DNA from: an uncultured Bacilli bacterium
GTDB taxonomy: Bacteria > Bacillota_I > Bacilli_A > RFN20 > CAG-826
Direction of reading: 5' to 3'
DNA: 64,000 nucleotides
NCBI GenBank assembly: GCA_944327845.1
Contig: CALVHN010000006.1
Location: 1-64,000, forward strand
Below, in pieces: positions 15,950 to 26,093 of this stretch (its first letter is position 1; every line of letters starts with the position of its first letter). A program made the translations under genes and the position numbers. The notes below the pieces were generated by a model. That model made no database searches. It saw nothing but the letters and a program-made list of their open reading frames with translations, and had not been told where the DNA came from.

Positions 15950-16927
15950 TTAATCTTGATAAATCTTAATTACTCGATATCCATATTCAATTGAGTAATC
16001 TTTAATTTCATTCATCTCATTAATTCTAGATAAGGTATATTCTTTTAAATATTTTTCTTTTTTCGAATCATAATAATCTAAAAGAAGGAATGAAATAAAA
16101 ATATAAAGAATAGTAATACACCCTATTATTGAAGAAACAAAACTTACTACATATCCTAATGGCAAATTAGAATATCCGCTATATGTATATAAAACATCAT
16201 CACTAGATACTAAAAAGTAATCACTATCACTATTAGCATCTCCTCTAAATTCATAATAAGTTGTTCCATTTACTTCTCTAATATCAATAATACGATGAAC
16301 TATTAAATTATTTTGTTCATTTCGATATGCGCAAATATCATAAAGTTCTAAATTATCTTTATTAGCTTCATCAATTACATCTAATTTAATAAAAGTAAAT
16401 AAAGGTAATTGATCATCTAAATTATTTTCTTCTAAATATGTATTATCTTCATTTTTTGTTGCCATAGATCCACTTCTTATTGTGACATAGCTTGATCCAT
16501 TAACAATTAATATATTGTTATTTACTTGAAGATAAATACTAAATGTAACCATACCTAAAAGTAAGATTGAAAGAATGATATTTATTGTTAAATATATTCC
16601 TTGTTTAATCTTACTTTTAGGTTTTTCTTGGTAAAAATAAGTAACTTCGATATCACTATCTTTTATCTTTTCATCATTTTGATATAAAGATTTATTAGAA
16701 TATTGAACAAGAACTAGTTTATCTCTTTTATAAAACTCATATTTCTTTGGAAGAGGATTAAAATTTTCTTTTGATAAGATATTAGAATTAATCTCTTTTT
16801 CTCTTTTTCCTAAAGAAAGACCTTTCTTATAGAAAGAAGCTTCTTCAGAAATAATAATCCATAAAAGAATTAAAATAAGAGTTAAGGAAATAATAGTTAA
16901 AATAATAGATAAAACATAGTTATTCAT
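15950..16927 (-). CDS. SipW-like (ER-type, S26B) signal peptidase I
   Basis: The 325-aa membrane protein has hydrophobic segments at about residues 5-27, 112-135 and 258-285. The catalytic serine is in RSGSMA (Ser154), the ER-type histidine replacing lysine is in VHRII (His211), and RGDANSDSD (Asp230-236) supplies the acid. Ser-His-Asp signal peptidases of this type process TasA and TapA in Bacillus. The first ~100 residues add a cytoplasmic, charged domain that ordinary SipW lacks. It lies between two TasA-like genes, 19 bp before one of them, so it most likely processes them. The ribosome site is weak (GAGAA). Confidence 0.85.
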   Translation of the reverse strand: MNNYVLSIILTIISLTLILILLWIIISEEASFYKKGLSLGKREKEINSNILSKENFNPLPKKYEFYKRDKLVLVQYSNKSLYQNDEKIKDSDIEVTYFYQEKPKSKIKQGIYLTINIILSILLLGMVTFSIYLQVNNNILIVNGSSYVTIRSGSMATKNEDNTYLEENNLDDQLPLFTFIKLDVIDEANKDNLELYDICAYRNEQNNLIVHRIIDIREVNGTTYYEFRGDANSDSDYFLVSSDDVLYTYSGYSNLPLGYVVSFVSSIIGCITILYIFISFLLLDYYDSKKEKYLKEYTLSRINEMNEIKDYSIEYGYRVIKIYQD

Positions 16928-16959
16928 AAAATATTCTCGTTAAATTAATATATTTTTTA

Positions 16960-17103
16960 TTAAATGTTATTCCAGTTATCACCCTTTTCAGGTTGAAGAA
17001 TCTCTACATCTCCTTCATAACTAGATGTGCTTAAATGCCAAATAGAATAACCTATTCCAACAAGTGAGCACGAAATGAGTAAAGCTAAAAGTAGTTTTTT
17101 CAT
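16960..17103 (-). CDS. 47-aa mini exported protein in the SipW/TasA-like locus
   Basis: ATG 17103 to TAA 16960-16962 encodes 47 residues: a hydrophobic N-terminus (MKKLLLALLISCSLVGIGYS), then IWHLSTSSYEG and an acidic tail ending DNWNNI. The GIGYSIW segment parallels GVGYGAW and GLGAW at the same position of the two TasA-like proteins, so it looks like a signal segment with a very short mature part. It sits between the large TasA-like gene and the peptidase gene, in the same direction. It could be a released peptide, a remnant of a third paralogue, or a fibre-nucleating subunit. Confidence 0.55.
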   Translation of the reverse strand: MKKLLLALLISCSLVGIGYSIWHLSTSSYEGDVEILQPEKGDNWNNI

Positions 17104-17122
17104 AAGATGAATATATAAGAAA

Positions 17123-17871
17123 TTATTCTGCTGTATAAGTGAAAGTTAAACCATAAAAAGCAAATCTACATTCACTAGCATTGGCTGCTTCAATTGTTAT
17201 AGTGCTTGTTGGCTCAGTAAATTTAAATGTTTCAGTTTTCATTCCTGTAGAATCAAATGTATATGTTCCAGCAATTTTTGAATTAGCATCTAAGACATTA
17301 TAAGATGCAGGATCTTGATCCCACTTCATTGCTTCAATAGTAATTTCTGTTACATCAACGGTTGTTTCAAATGTAAGAACACCAGCTTCTGATTTAGAAG
17401 AAAATTTAATACCTGACTTTTCAAAACTTGAGGAGTAGTAAACCTTTGTAGCGGTTGTGACACCACTAATTACTATATCTTCTTTACTTTGAGCGCCTTT
17501 ATTCAAAATTTCTGCAGCGTTCTCTGTAGTTAAAGTTTGACTTTTTGTCCATGAATCATTAGTTAAAGTTTCCATTTTGTCAAAACTATATACAGCTTTT
17601 TTTACATCAGTAGGAGCTGGATTTATTGTAATTGTAACTTCATTGCTTGTAATATCGCCAACTTTAGCAACTACTTTAACCGTTCCTTCAGCTTTTCCGG
17701 TTAAAACATTTTCTTCAAGAGTAGCAAATTCATTTCCTTCAGTAATTTCATAAACAACATCACCTGTTGCACCGACTGGTAAAAGATCAGCATTTAACTT
17801 TGTTGTATCACCAACATTAATTTCGGTTGCAGTAGCTGTTAAGTCAATTGATTCTAATGTAATCTCAATTT
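17123..17871 (-). pseudogene. Frameshifted C-terminal part of the large TasA-like/Big2 protein
   Basis: In the frame one base off from the gene upstream, an uninterrupted reading frame runs from the A5 run (17869-17873) to the stop at 17123. Its first ~80 residues are a clear second Big2-type Ig domain (LESIDLTATATEINVGD, then KLNADLLPVGATGD, ending VTITINPAP). A ~160-residue beta-rich domain follows, containing ETLTNDSWTKSQTL and TFTYTAE. There is no start codon or ribosome site at the junction. The fragment therefore makes sense only as a continuation of the 17854-19686 gene through a -1 shift or one added base. An internal ATG at 17575 lies inside the last domain and is unlikely to be a true start. 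Confidence 0.7.
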
Positions 17872-19686
17872 TTCGAGTTTACTTCCATCACCAAGGAAAG
17901 CAAATTGAGCGCCTTTAAACCAGCTTAAAGGTGTTGTTACTTTATATAAAGCACCTTTTTCTAATTCAGTGGTAATTTCGTTTTCATCATTTTTGTCTGT
18001 TCTTAAAGTAACTTCTGTATCTCCGATTTTCCATGTCGTATTTACAGCATCTCCTTGGGAAGGTGTTCCACTAACATATTCAGCTGTAAATGTATACATT
18101 TTACCAGCGTCGCTGTCTTTTAAAGCTTTGAATCCTTCTTCATCAATTTCAATTGGTGTCATAGGAGTAATTGTATCATCGTCAAGTTCTGTAATAGAAA
18201 TTTCATCACTGCCAGTAGTCTTGAAACCAGAAACTTGGAATAAACCATTATATACATCAACTTGTCCATGAATAAGATATTCTTTACCAATTGTCCAGTT
18301 AGGTTTTAAATCTAAAAAGTTATAAATATATAAACCATTAGTATTATCAGCAATGTAAGCACTATTTCCAATTGTTGCTACTACTTCACCTTTAACAGTA
18401 ACCCATTCACCATCTTCTGCTGTTTCTTTAACTTGATCAATTGTTAAATATTCTACAGTAGCTGGCTCATTAACAGTAACAACACATGTTGCGGTTTGAT
18501 CTCCAGCTTTAGCTGTAATTGCAGCTTGTCCAGTTCCAACAGCAGTAACTACTCCATCTTCAACAGTAGTAACTTCTTTATTTGAGCTTTCCCAAGTAAC
18601 AGTTTTATCAGTAGCTGTATCTGGTAAAACAGTAGCATTTAAAGTTTCACTTCCTCCAATTTCAAGAGTAAGTTCTGTTTTATTTAATGTAATAGATTCA
18701 ACTTCAACTACAGATGGAACATCTTCAACAACTTTCCAATCAAATGTATATGTTTTGTTAGCTTCAAATTCATAAGTTCCAGTATAAACATTTGAATATG
18801 TTAATTCAGGATTTTTAGCTTGAGAAGGTTCAGCTTTTGTTAATTTGATAGTATCAGTAGAATTTCCATCAATAGTAACATTTAAATCTCCACTTAAAAC
18901 GTAGCCATCTGCAACACTTAAAGTAATATCTTGTTCTCCAGCCAAGATTTTTCCATCTTCATTAGTATTAGCAACTTCTAAATATGAATTAGCTATAGCA
19001 ACTTCATCAGTTGGTTCTAATTTAACATCACCTGTAACTTCTTCAACAGGAGTAGTTTCTTCATTACTTGCTGAGAAAATAGCTTTAAATGTAACACCAT
19101 TTAATGCTTCTTCTAATGCAGCAAAGTTAGTTTCTTGTTCTTCTCTTGTTAATTTATCCCAAACGACTTGTGGATTAGCTCCAAGTTTATCACTCCAACC
19201 AACTGATACAGTAACTGGTTTACCTGTTTCTTTATATTCTTCTGTTAACCAATCAGTATAAGTAAATGTTTGAGCTTTTGGTAATTTAACATAATCAAAG
19301 AATGGATCAGTTGAAGAAAGTTCTGTTTCTCCTTCATAAGCTTTTAATTCAACTTTTAATGTAGGTTGATATTGTGTAGCAACTTTACCCCAATCAAAAC
19401 CATAAGGTTCAAATCCATCAACGCCTTCTGCTTTAACAGTATAATCGATTGATAAATGTTCATTGCCGCCCATTTCAACTGGTGCATCAAAAACAAATGT
19501 TTCAGAAGAATCTTTTCTTGTTGCAACAATATTAAATGAACGATAAGAAGTTTCAGTAACGACTTCTGGTGTAATATCATCTGTTGTAGGGGTATATGTA
19601 CCATTAATTACCCAAGCACCAAGACCTGTAGCAACGAGTGCTCCAACGCTTAAAACACCTAATAAAAATTTTGCAGTTTTAGCCAT
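17854..19686 (-). CDS. Large TasA-like protein with Big2 and OB-fold-like domains, prematurely stopped by a frameshift
   Basis: ATG 19686 has GGAAG about 10 nt upstream. The 610-aa product has an N-terminal membrane segment (MAKTAKFLLGVLSVGALVATG), then GAWVINGTY and a TasA/camelysin-like body up to about residue 320. A Big2 Ig domain follows (about 330-415: ITLNKTELTLEIGGSETL), then a nucleic-acid/OB-fold-like segment (about 420-600: WVTVKGEVVATIGNSAYIAD). It ends abruptly at TAG 17854-17856 right after KLEKLRLH, just where the next Big2 domain should begin (K-I-E-I-T-L-E-S-I). With the downstream fragment the protein would be about 854 aa. It is the first gene of the SipW-like operon. Confidence 0.7.
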   Translation of the reverse strand: MAKTAKFLLGVLSVGALVATGLGAWVINGTYTPTTDDITPEVVTETSYRSFNIVATRKDSSETFVFDAPVEMGGNEHLSIDYTVKAEGVDGFEPYGFDWGKVATQYQPTLKVELKAYEGETELSSTDPFFDYVKLPKAQTFTYTDWLTEEYKETGKPVTVSVGWSDKLGANPQVVWDKLTREEQETNFAALEEALNGVTFKAIFSASNEETTPVEEVTGDVKLEPTDEVAIANSYLEVANTNEDGKILAGEQDITLSVADGYVLSGDLNVTIDGNSTDTIKLTKAEPSQAKNPELTYSNVYTGTYEFEANKTYTFDWKVVEDVPSVVEVESITLNKTELTLEIGGSETLNATVLPDTATDKTVTWESSNKEVTTVEDGVVTAVGTGQAAITAKAGDQTATCVVTVNEPATVEYLTIDQVKETAEDGEWVTVKGEVVATIGNSAYIADNTNGLYIYNFLDLKPNWTIGKEYLIHGQVDVYNGLFQVSGFKTTGSDEISITELDDDTITPMTPIEIDEEGFKALKDSDAGKMYTFTAEYVSGTPSQGDAVNTTWKIGDTEVTLRTDKNDENEITTELEKGALYKVTTPLSWFKGAQFAFLGDGSKLEKLRLH

Positions 19687-19984
19687 TTTAAATATTTCTT
19701 CCAATTTTAGACTATGCAAAAACAACCAAATACAATAAAAGATAATAATACTCTATTATAAATCATATTATTTAATAAATAGCCCTTCCATGTATTCATA
19801 GCATTTATATTTTACTAAAAATAAACTTTTAAGTAAAAAAAGAGATGTAAAAATATTGTAAAATAAAAATAATTTTAAAAAATAATTGAGTTTAGCAAAC
19901 TTTTTTTAATTTTTAATCTTAATAATAATTATTATTGAATGTTAAATTAATACAAACTTAACTTTGATAAAAATATCAAAAGAA
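19687..19984. other. Intergenic region upstream of the surface-fibre operon
   Basis: A TATAAT box on the minus strand at 19755-19760 is the likely operon promoter, giving a leader of about 60 nt. No good -35 box is visible. The rest is AT-rich with no gene and no clear structure. Confidence 0.45.
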
Positions 19985-20016
19985 AAATCCTTATATTTTC
20001 AAAAATATAAGGATTT
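19985..20016 (-). terminator. Terminator after groEL
   Basis: A perfect 15-bp inverted repeat AAATCCTTATATTTT / AAAATATAAGGATTT with a 2-nt loop is followed on the minus strand by TTTTCTTTT. Confidence 0.85.
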
Positions 20017-20049
20017 AAAAGGTTTTTATTAGAAAATTAAACGATTTTA

Positions 20050-21958
<1,909 letters not shown>

Positions 21959-21996
21959 AAAATTTCCTCCTATTGATACTAATTATAAACCTTATT

Positions 21997-22023
21997 TTAG
22001 CAGGTGCAAGTAAAGAGTGCTAA
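21997..22023 (-). promoter_or_regulatory. Variant CIRCE (HrcA operator) of groES-groEL
   Basis: In gene sense it reads TTAGCACTC, spacer TTTACTTGC, ACCTGCTAA. The left arm is the exact CIRCE arm. The right arm keeps only TGCTAA of GAGTGCTAA. Total length is 27 bp as in classical CIRCE. The same variant precedes htpG. Confidence 0.85.
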
Positions 22024-22090
22024 AAATAAATAAATATTCTTTTCATTATAAAAAGAGGCGAGAAAACAATAGGAAAATTAAAATTTTATC

Positions 22091-23068
22091 TTATTTTTTA
22101 CGATTAATATTTTTATTAAATACTAAAATAAGTATTATTGCACCAATTATTGTTAATCCTAAAGATAAGCCAATTACAATCCAAAAGCCATATTTATGTT
22201 CTGCTAATGGCATATCAAGAACATTCATACCAAAAATAGAAGATATAAGTGTTGGAATTGAAATAATAATTGTAACTAATGATAATGTTTTCATTGTTAC
22301 GTTCATATTGTTATTGATAACTGAAGCAAATGCATCCATTAAATTAGCTAAAATATCACGATAAATCGAACACATTTCAATAGCTTGATCCATTTCAACA
22401 ACTGTATCTTCCATTAAGTCGAAATCATCTTCAAATTTTTTATATGTTTGAGATTTTAATAGTCTTGATAATACTCCTTTATTAGAATTTAAAGCGGTTG
22501 AGAAATAAACAAGGGTTTTATTTAAATCCATTAATTCTAATAATTCTTTATTTTTTTGTGCACTTCTTAATTTAACTTCAATTACCTCGGTATGAGCATT
22601 AATTTTTCTTAAATAAACAATAAAAGTAGAAGCTAAACGATAAATAAAATTAAGTGTTAAACGAACATGTTTATGAGGTTCGACAAGTTTTACTCTTTTA
22701 AATAATTCATCAATTAATGCTGTATCTTTTTTACATATTGTTACATAAAAAGAACGATTATAAGCGATAATAAAAGGAATAGTTGAATAACTAGGATCCC
22801 TTAAATCCTCGTTTTCTTCAATATAAGGGGTATCTAAAACAATTAATGTATCGCCATCATCAACATCAATTCTTGCGCTTTCTTCATCATCTAATGAACA
22901 CAAAAGCATACTAGGAGCAATCCCAGTTAATTTTGCTATTTTTTGAATGTTTTCTTGAGTCGGGTTAGAAATATGAATCCAGCTTCCGCTTTCTAATTCA
23001 AATTCATCTGTGTCTTGATAAACATTCTTAATTAATGTTTTTCCTTCTTCCTTATATACGCTAAACAT
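22091..23068 (-). CDS. corA: CorA-family magnesium/divalent cation transporter
   Basis: The 325-aa protein has a large soluble N-terminal domain and two C-terminal membrane segments. The signature GMN lies at the end of the first (SSIFGMNVLDMP, about residue 280) and a basic tail NKNINRKK closes the protein. CorA pentamers conduct Mg2+ (and Co2+/Ni2+) across the membrane. There is no Shine-Dalgarno sequence. A TATAAT box at 23075-23080 lies only 6 nt before the ATG with TTTACA 18 bp upstream of it, so the transcript is probably leaderless. Confidence 0.9.
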   Translation of the reverse strand: MFSVYKEEGKTLIKNVYQDTDEFELESGSWIHISNPTQENIQKIAKLTGIAPSMLLCSLDDEESARIDVDDGDTLIVLDTPYIEENEDLRDPSYSTIPFIIAYNRSFYVTICKKDTALIDELFKRVKLVEPHKHVRLTLNFIYRLASTFIVYLRKINAHTEVIEVKLRSAQKNKELLELMDLNKTLVYFSTALNSNKGVLSRLLKSQTYKKFEDDFDLMEDTVVEMDQAIEMCSIYRDILANLMDAFASVINNNMNVTMKTLSLVTIIISIPTLISSIFGMNVLDMPLAEHKYGFWIVIGLSLGLTIIGAIILILVFNKNINRKK

Positions 23069-23176
23069 ATAATAATTATAAACTTATAAATAATTGCTTG
23101 TAAAATAGCAAATAAACAAAGAAATATAAAATATTTTTGTTAAAAATAAGTGAAAATAGAAGGGTTTTTAATAAAA

Positions 23177-23206
23177 AAAGCATAGTTGAGAGACAAACTA
23201 TGCTTT
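23177..23206 (-). terminator. Terminator after htpG
   Basis: Inverted repeat AAGCATAGTT / AACTATGCTT with an 8-nt loop, followed on the minus strand by a T tract. It lies 30 bp after the htpG stop. Confidence 0.85.
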
Positions 23207-23237
23207 ATATACTTATTTATTTAAAAATAAGTAATGA

Positions 23238-25175
23238 TTATTTATTTAAAGCTTTAATCATTAATTCATTTAATTTATTAACAAATTCTTTCTTATCTTT
23301 AATTTCGAATCCTTCAAGCATCATAGCTTCATCATATAATAATGATCCATATTTCTTAATTTCTTCATCATTATCTTTTAAAGTTTGTAATGCTTTAAAT
23401 AATTCGTGATTTGGATTAATCTCTAAAACTTTACTAGCTTTAGGTGCGTTTTCATCTGTATATCCGCCTTGAAGTTTACTTTCTTCATCTAAAACATTTT
23501 CCATATTTAAGCTAAGACCATTTTTAGTGGTAATACAAACTGGCGAATCTACTAATTTTGTTGAAAAAGTAACAGAGTCAACTTTTCCTTTTAAAGATTC
23601 TTCTAAATTATCAATAATTCGTTTATTTTCTGCAATTAATGTATCTAATGAAGTTTTTTCTTCTTCTGTTAAATCAGTTGAATTTTCACTTGAGATATTT
23701 TTAAATTCAGTTTTATCATAATCTCTCATCATCTCTAAAGCGAATTCGTCAATATTTTTATCAAGTAATAAAACATCTATTCCGTTTTGTTTGAATTTTT
23801 CAATTTGAGGAAGCATTTTAATAGAATCTAAAGTTCTACCACTTGCAAAATAAATGAATTTTTGATTTTCTTTCATTGCTTCTTTATATTGTTTTAAAGT
23901 AATTGGCTTATCATTGTTTAAAGAATGGAAAACGAGTAAATCTTGAAGCATATCTTTTTTCATTCCATATGTTGAATAGATACCAAATTTAAGATGGTCT
24001 CCAAAAACATTAAAGAATTCAAGATATTTATTAAAATCTTTTTCTTTAATTTCTTTTAATTTTTCGATTACTTTCTTTTCAATATTATCGTTAATTCTTC
24101 TTAAAACTGGTGAATTTTGCAAAATTTCACGAGATATATTTAAAGAAAAATCATCACTATCAACAACACCTTTAATAAACTTCAAATAATCAGGGACTAA
24201 TTCCTTACATTTTTCTTTAATAAAGATTCCTTTTGAATATAAATCTAATCCTTTTTCGTAGTTGTCAGAATATAGATTATATGGAGCATGTTTTGGAATA
24301 TAAATTAATGCATTATATGAAACTACACCATCAACATTAATAAATAAAGATGTAAATGGATCTTCATAATCCATGAATTTTTGTTTATAAAAATTGTTAA
24401 GTTCTTCATCAGTTACATCTTTTTTATTTTTCTTCCATAAAGGAACCATCGAATTTAAAGTTTTATCTTCTTTTACTTCTTCACTTTCACCTTCAATTTC
24501 TTTTCCATCTTTATCAAGTTTAGGTTTAGAAGTTATTTCAAGCAGTTTAATAGGATAACGAATGTAATCGCTATACCTTTTTACTAAATCTTCGATTGTG
24601 TAATATTCTAAAAAGCGTGAATAATTTTCTTCACCGGTATCATCTTTTAAGAAAACTTTAACAGTTGTTCCGTGTTCTTTTAAATCTACATCTGAAATTG
24701 AGTATGTATTTACACCATCACTCTTAAATAAATAACCTTTTTCGCTATCGCATGATTTTGTTAAAACTTGGATTTCTTTTCCAACCATGAAAGCACTATA
24801 AAATCCAACACCAAATTGACCAATAATATTAATGCTTTCTTGGTCTTTTGCTTCTTTAAACTTTTTAACAAAATCTTTTGATCCGCTCTTAGCGATTGTT
24901 CCTAAATTAGCAACAACTTCATCATGTGTCATTCCTATGCCATTATCAGCAATAGAAATTGATCTCTCATTTTTATTAATGGTTATTCTTATTTCATAAT
25001 CTGTAGCTTTATACTTATCACCGTTAGTTAATTGTTTATATTTATATTTATCTATAGCATCACTACCATTAGAAATTAACTCTCTTAAGAAAATATCTTT
25101 ATTTGAATAGATGGAGTTAATCATTAAATTAAGTAGTTCTTTTGATTCAGTTTGAAACTCTTTAACTTCTTCCAT
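23238..25175 (-). CDS. htpG: Molecular chaperone HtpG (bacterial Hsp90)
   Basis: The 645-aa protein starts with FQTESKELLNLMINSIYSNK and LRELISNGSDAIDK. It has the GHKL ATPase motifs DNGIGM (about residue 80) and GQFGVGFYSAFMV (about 120), followed by middle and C-terminal dimerisation domains of usual length. HtpG is an ATP-dependent dimeric chaperone for late-folding clients. It is monocistronic, between a variant CIRCE operator and a terminator. HrcA control of htpG is not the Bacillus subtilis pattern but is indicated by the operator. Confidence 0.97.
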   Translation of the reverse strand: MEEVKEFQTESKELLNLMINSIYSNKDIFLRELISNGSDAIDKYKYKQLTNGDKYKATDYEIRITINKNERSISIADNGIGMTHDEVVANLGTIAKSGSKDFVKKFKEAKDQESINIIGQFGVGFYSAFMVGKEIQVLTKSCDSEKGYLFKSDGVNTYSISDVDLKEHGTTVKVFLKDDTGEENYSRFLEYYTIEDLVKRYSDYIRYPIKLLEITSKPKLDKDGKEIEGESEEVKEDKTLNSMVPLWKKNKKDVTDEELNNFYKQKFMDYEDPFTSLFINVDGVVSYNALIYIPKHAPYNLYSDNYEKGLDLYSKGIFIKEKCKELVPDYLKFIKGVVDSDDFSLNISREILQNSPVLRRINDNIEKKVIEKLKEIKEKDFNKYLEFFNVFGDHLKFGIYSTYGMKKDMLQDLLVFHSLNNDKPITLKQYKEAMKENQKFIYFASGRTLDSIKMLPQIEKFKQNGIDVLLLDKNIDEFALEMMRDYDKTEFKNISSENSTDLTEEEKTSLDTLIAENKRIIDNLEESLKGKVDSVTFSTKLVDSPVCITTKNGLSLNMENVLDEESKLQGGYTDENAPKASKVLEINPNHELFKALQTLKDNDEEIKKYGSLLYDEAMMLEGFEIKDKKEFVNKLNELMIKALNK

Positions 25176-25218
25176 ATCTTATTCTCCTTTGCACTTATAA
25201 TTATTTTAATACTATTTT

Positions 25219-25245
25219 TAGCAATTGCAAGTAGTGAGTGCTAAT
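25219..25245 (-). promoter_or_regulatory. Variant CIRCE (HrcA operator) of htpG
   Basis: In gene sense it reads TTAGCACTC, spacer ACTACTTGC, AATTGCTAA. The left arm is exact, the right arm is degenerate, and TACTTGC in the spacer matches the groES site. Confidence 0.85.
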
Positions 25246-25352
25246 TTTCTAAAATTTTAGTTTATCGTCTTATTTTTTTAAAAAATAGTGAGTTTTTGCA
25301 AGTTTTTTAAAATTTTTCTTGAAAAATAGTTCTATTTCTTTAATATATAAAT

Positions 25353-26093
25353 ATGGAAAAACTCAATTTCAAAGGTTTTAAAAGAGAGGTCGATAATAGT
25401 TTATATAGTGTCGTTTTTTGCCATGGAATACTAGGAAGCCCTACTTTTTTTGATTTTTTAACTCCTTTAATTAGTTATGATATTTCTTATTATTCAATCC
25501 TTTTAGATGGACATGGCGGTAAGGTCCAAGATTTTTCAAAAACAAGTATGAAAAAACGGAAACAAAACGTCTCAGATTTAATTGAATATTTAATTTCAAA
25601 AAGGCAAAAAATTATTTTTGTTGGTCACTCAATGGGAACCTTACTTGGAATAAAAGAAGCCGTAAAACATAAGGAAATTGAACATTTAATACTTCTAAAC
25701 CCTCCTCTTGTTGCTCATTATCCTCTTTCCACTATTCTTGATAATTTAAAAGCTATTTACACTGATTCAAACGATCCTAAAATTGTTGCAATTAAAGAAT
25801 CTAGCTCAGTTACATTATCAAAAAATCTATTTTTATATCTTGGCTGGATTCCTAGGTTTATTGAATTACTTAAGTTTATAAAAGAATCAAGAACTACACT
25901 TAAAAATTTAACTACTCCTACAATTGCGTTTCATTCTTTAAATGACGAATTAGTATCTAATAAATCAAAAGATTACCTTGATGAAAATAAAAATATTAAA
26001 GTTTTACTTTTAAATTCAGGTCATTATTATTATGAAGAATCTGATAAAAATCTAATAATAAAAGAATTCCAAAAGATTTTAGAAAACCTTTAA
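25353..26093 (+). CDS. Alpha/beta hydrolase (esterase/lipase-like)
   Basis: The 246-aa protein has the alpha/beta-hydrolase order. An oxyanion-hole segment CHGILGSP lies near residue 23, and DGHGG near 51 matches monoacylglycerol-lipase relatives. The nucleophile elbow is GHSMGT near 93-98, the acid is in SLNDELV near 198, and the catalytic histidine is in NSGHYYYEE near 230. It probably hydrolyses a small ester or lipid; the substrate cannot be told. No ribosome site is present. TTGAAA-16 bp-TAATAT ends 6 nt before the ATG, suggesting a leaderless transcript. The 3' end overlaps the convergent lipoprotein gene by 15 bp. Confidence 0.8.
   Translation: MEKLNFKGFKREVDNSLYSVVFCHGILGSPTFFDFLTPLISYDISYYSILLDGHGGKVQDFSKTSMKKRKQNVSDLIEYLISKRQKIIFVGHSMGTLLGIKEAVKHKEIEHLILLNPPLVAHYPLSTILDNLKAIYTDSNDPKIVAIKESSSVTLSKNLFLYLGWIPRFIELLKFIKESRTTLKNLTTPTIAFHSLNDELVSNKSKDYLDENKNIKVLLLNSGHYYYEESDKNLIIKEFQKILENL

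Noticed and set aside
17123-17575. Independent 150-aa gene starting at ATG 17575
   Set aside because: No ribosome site is present, and the same frame extends upstream through a full Big2 domain to the frameshift point, so it is part of the broken large gene.
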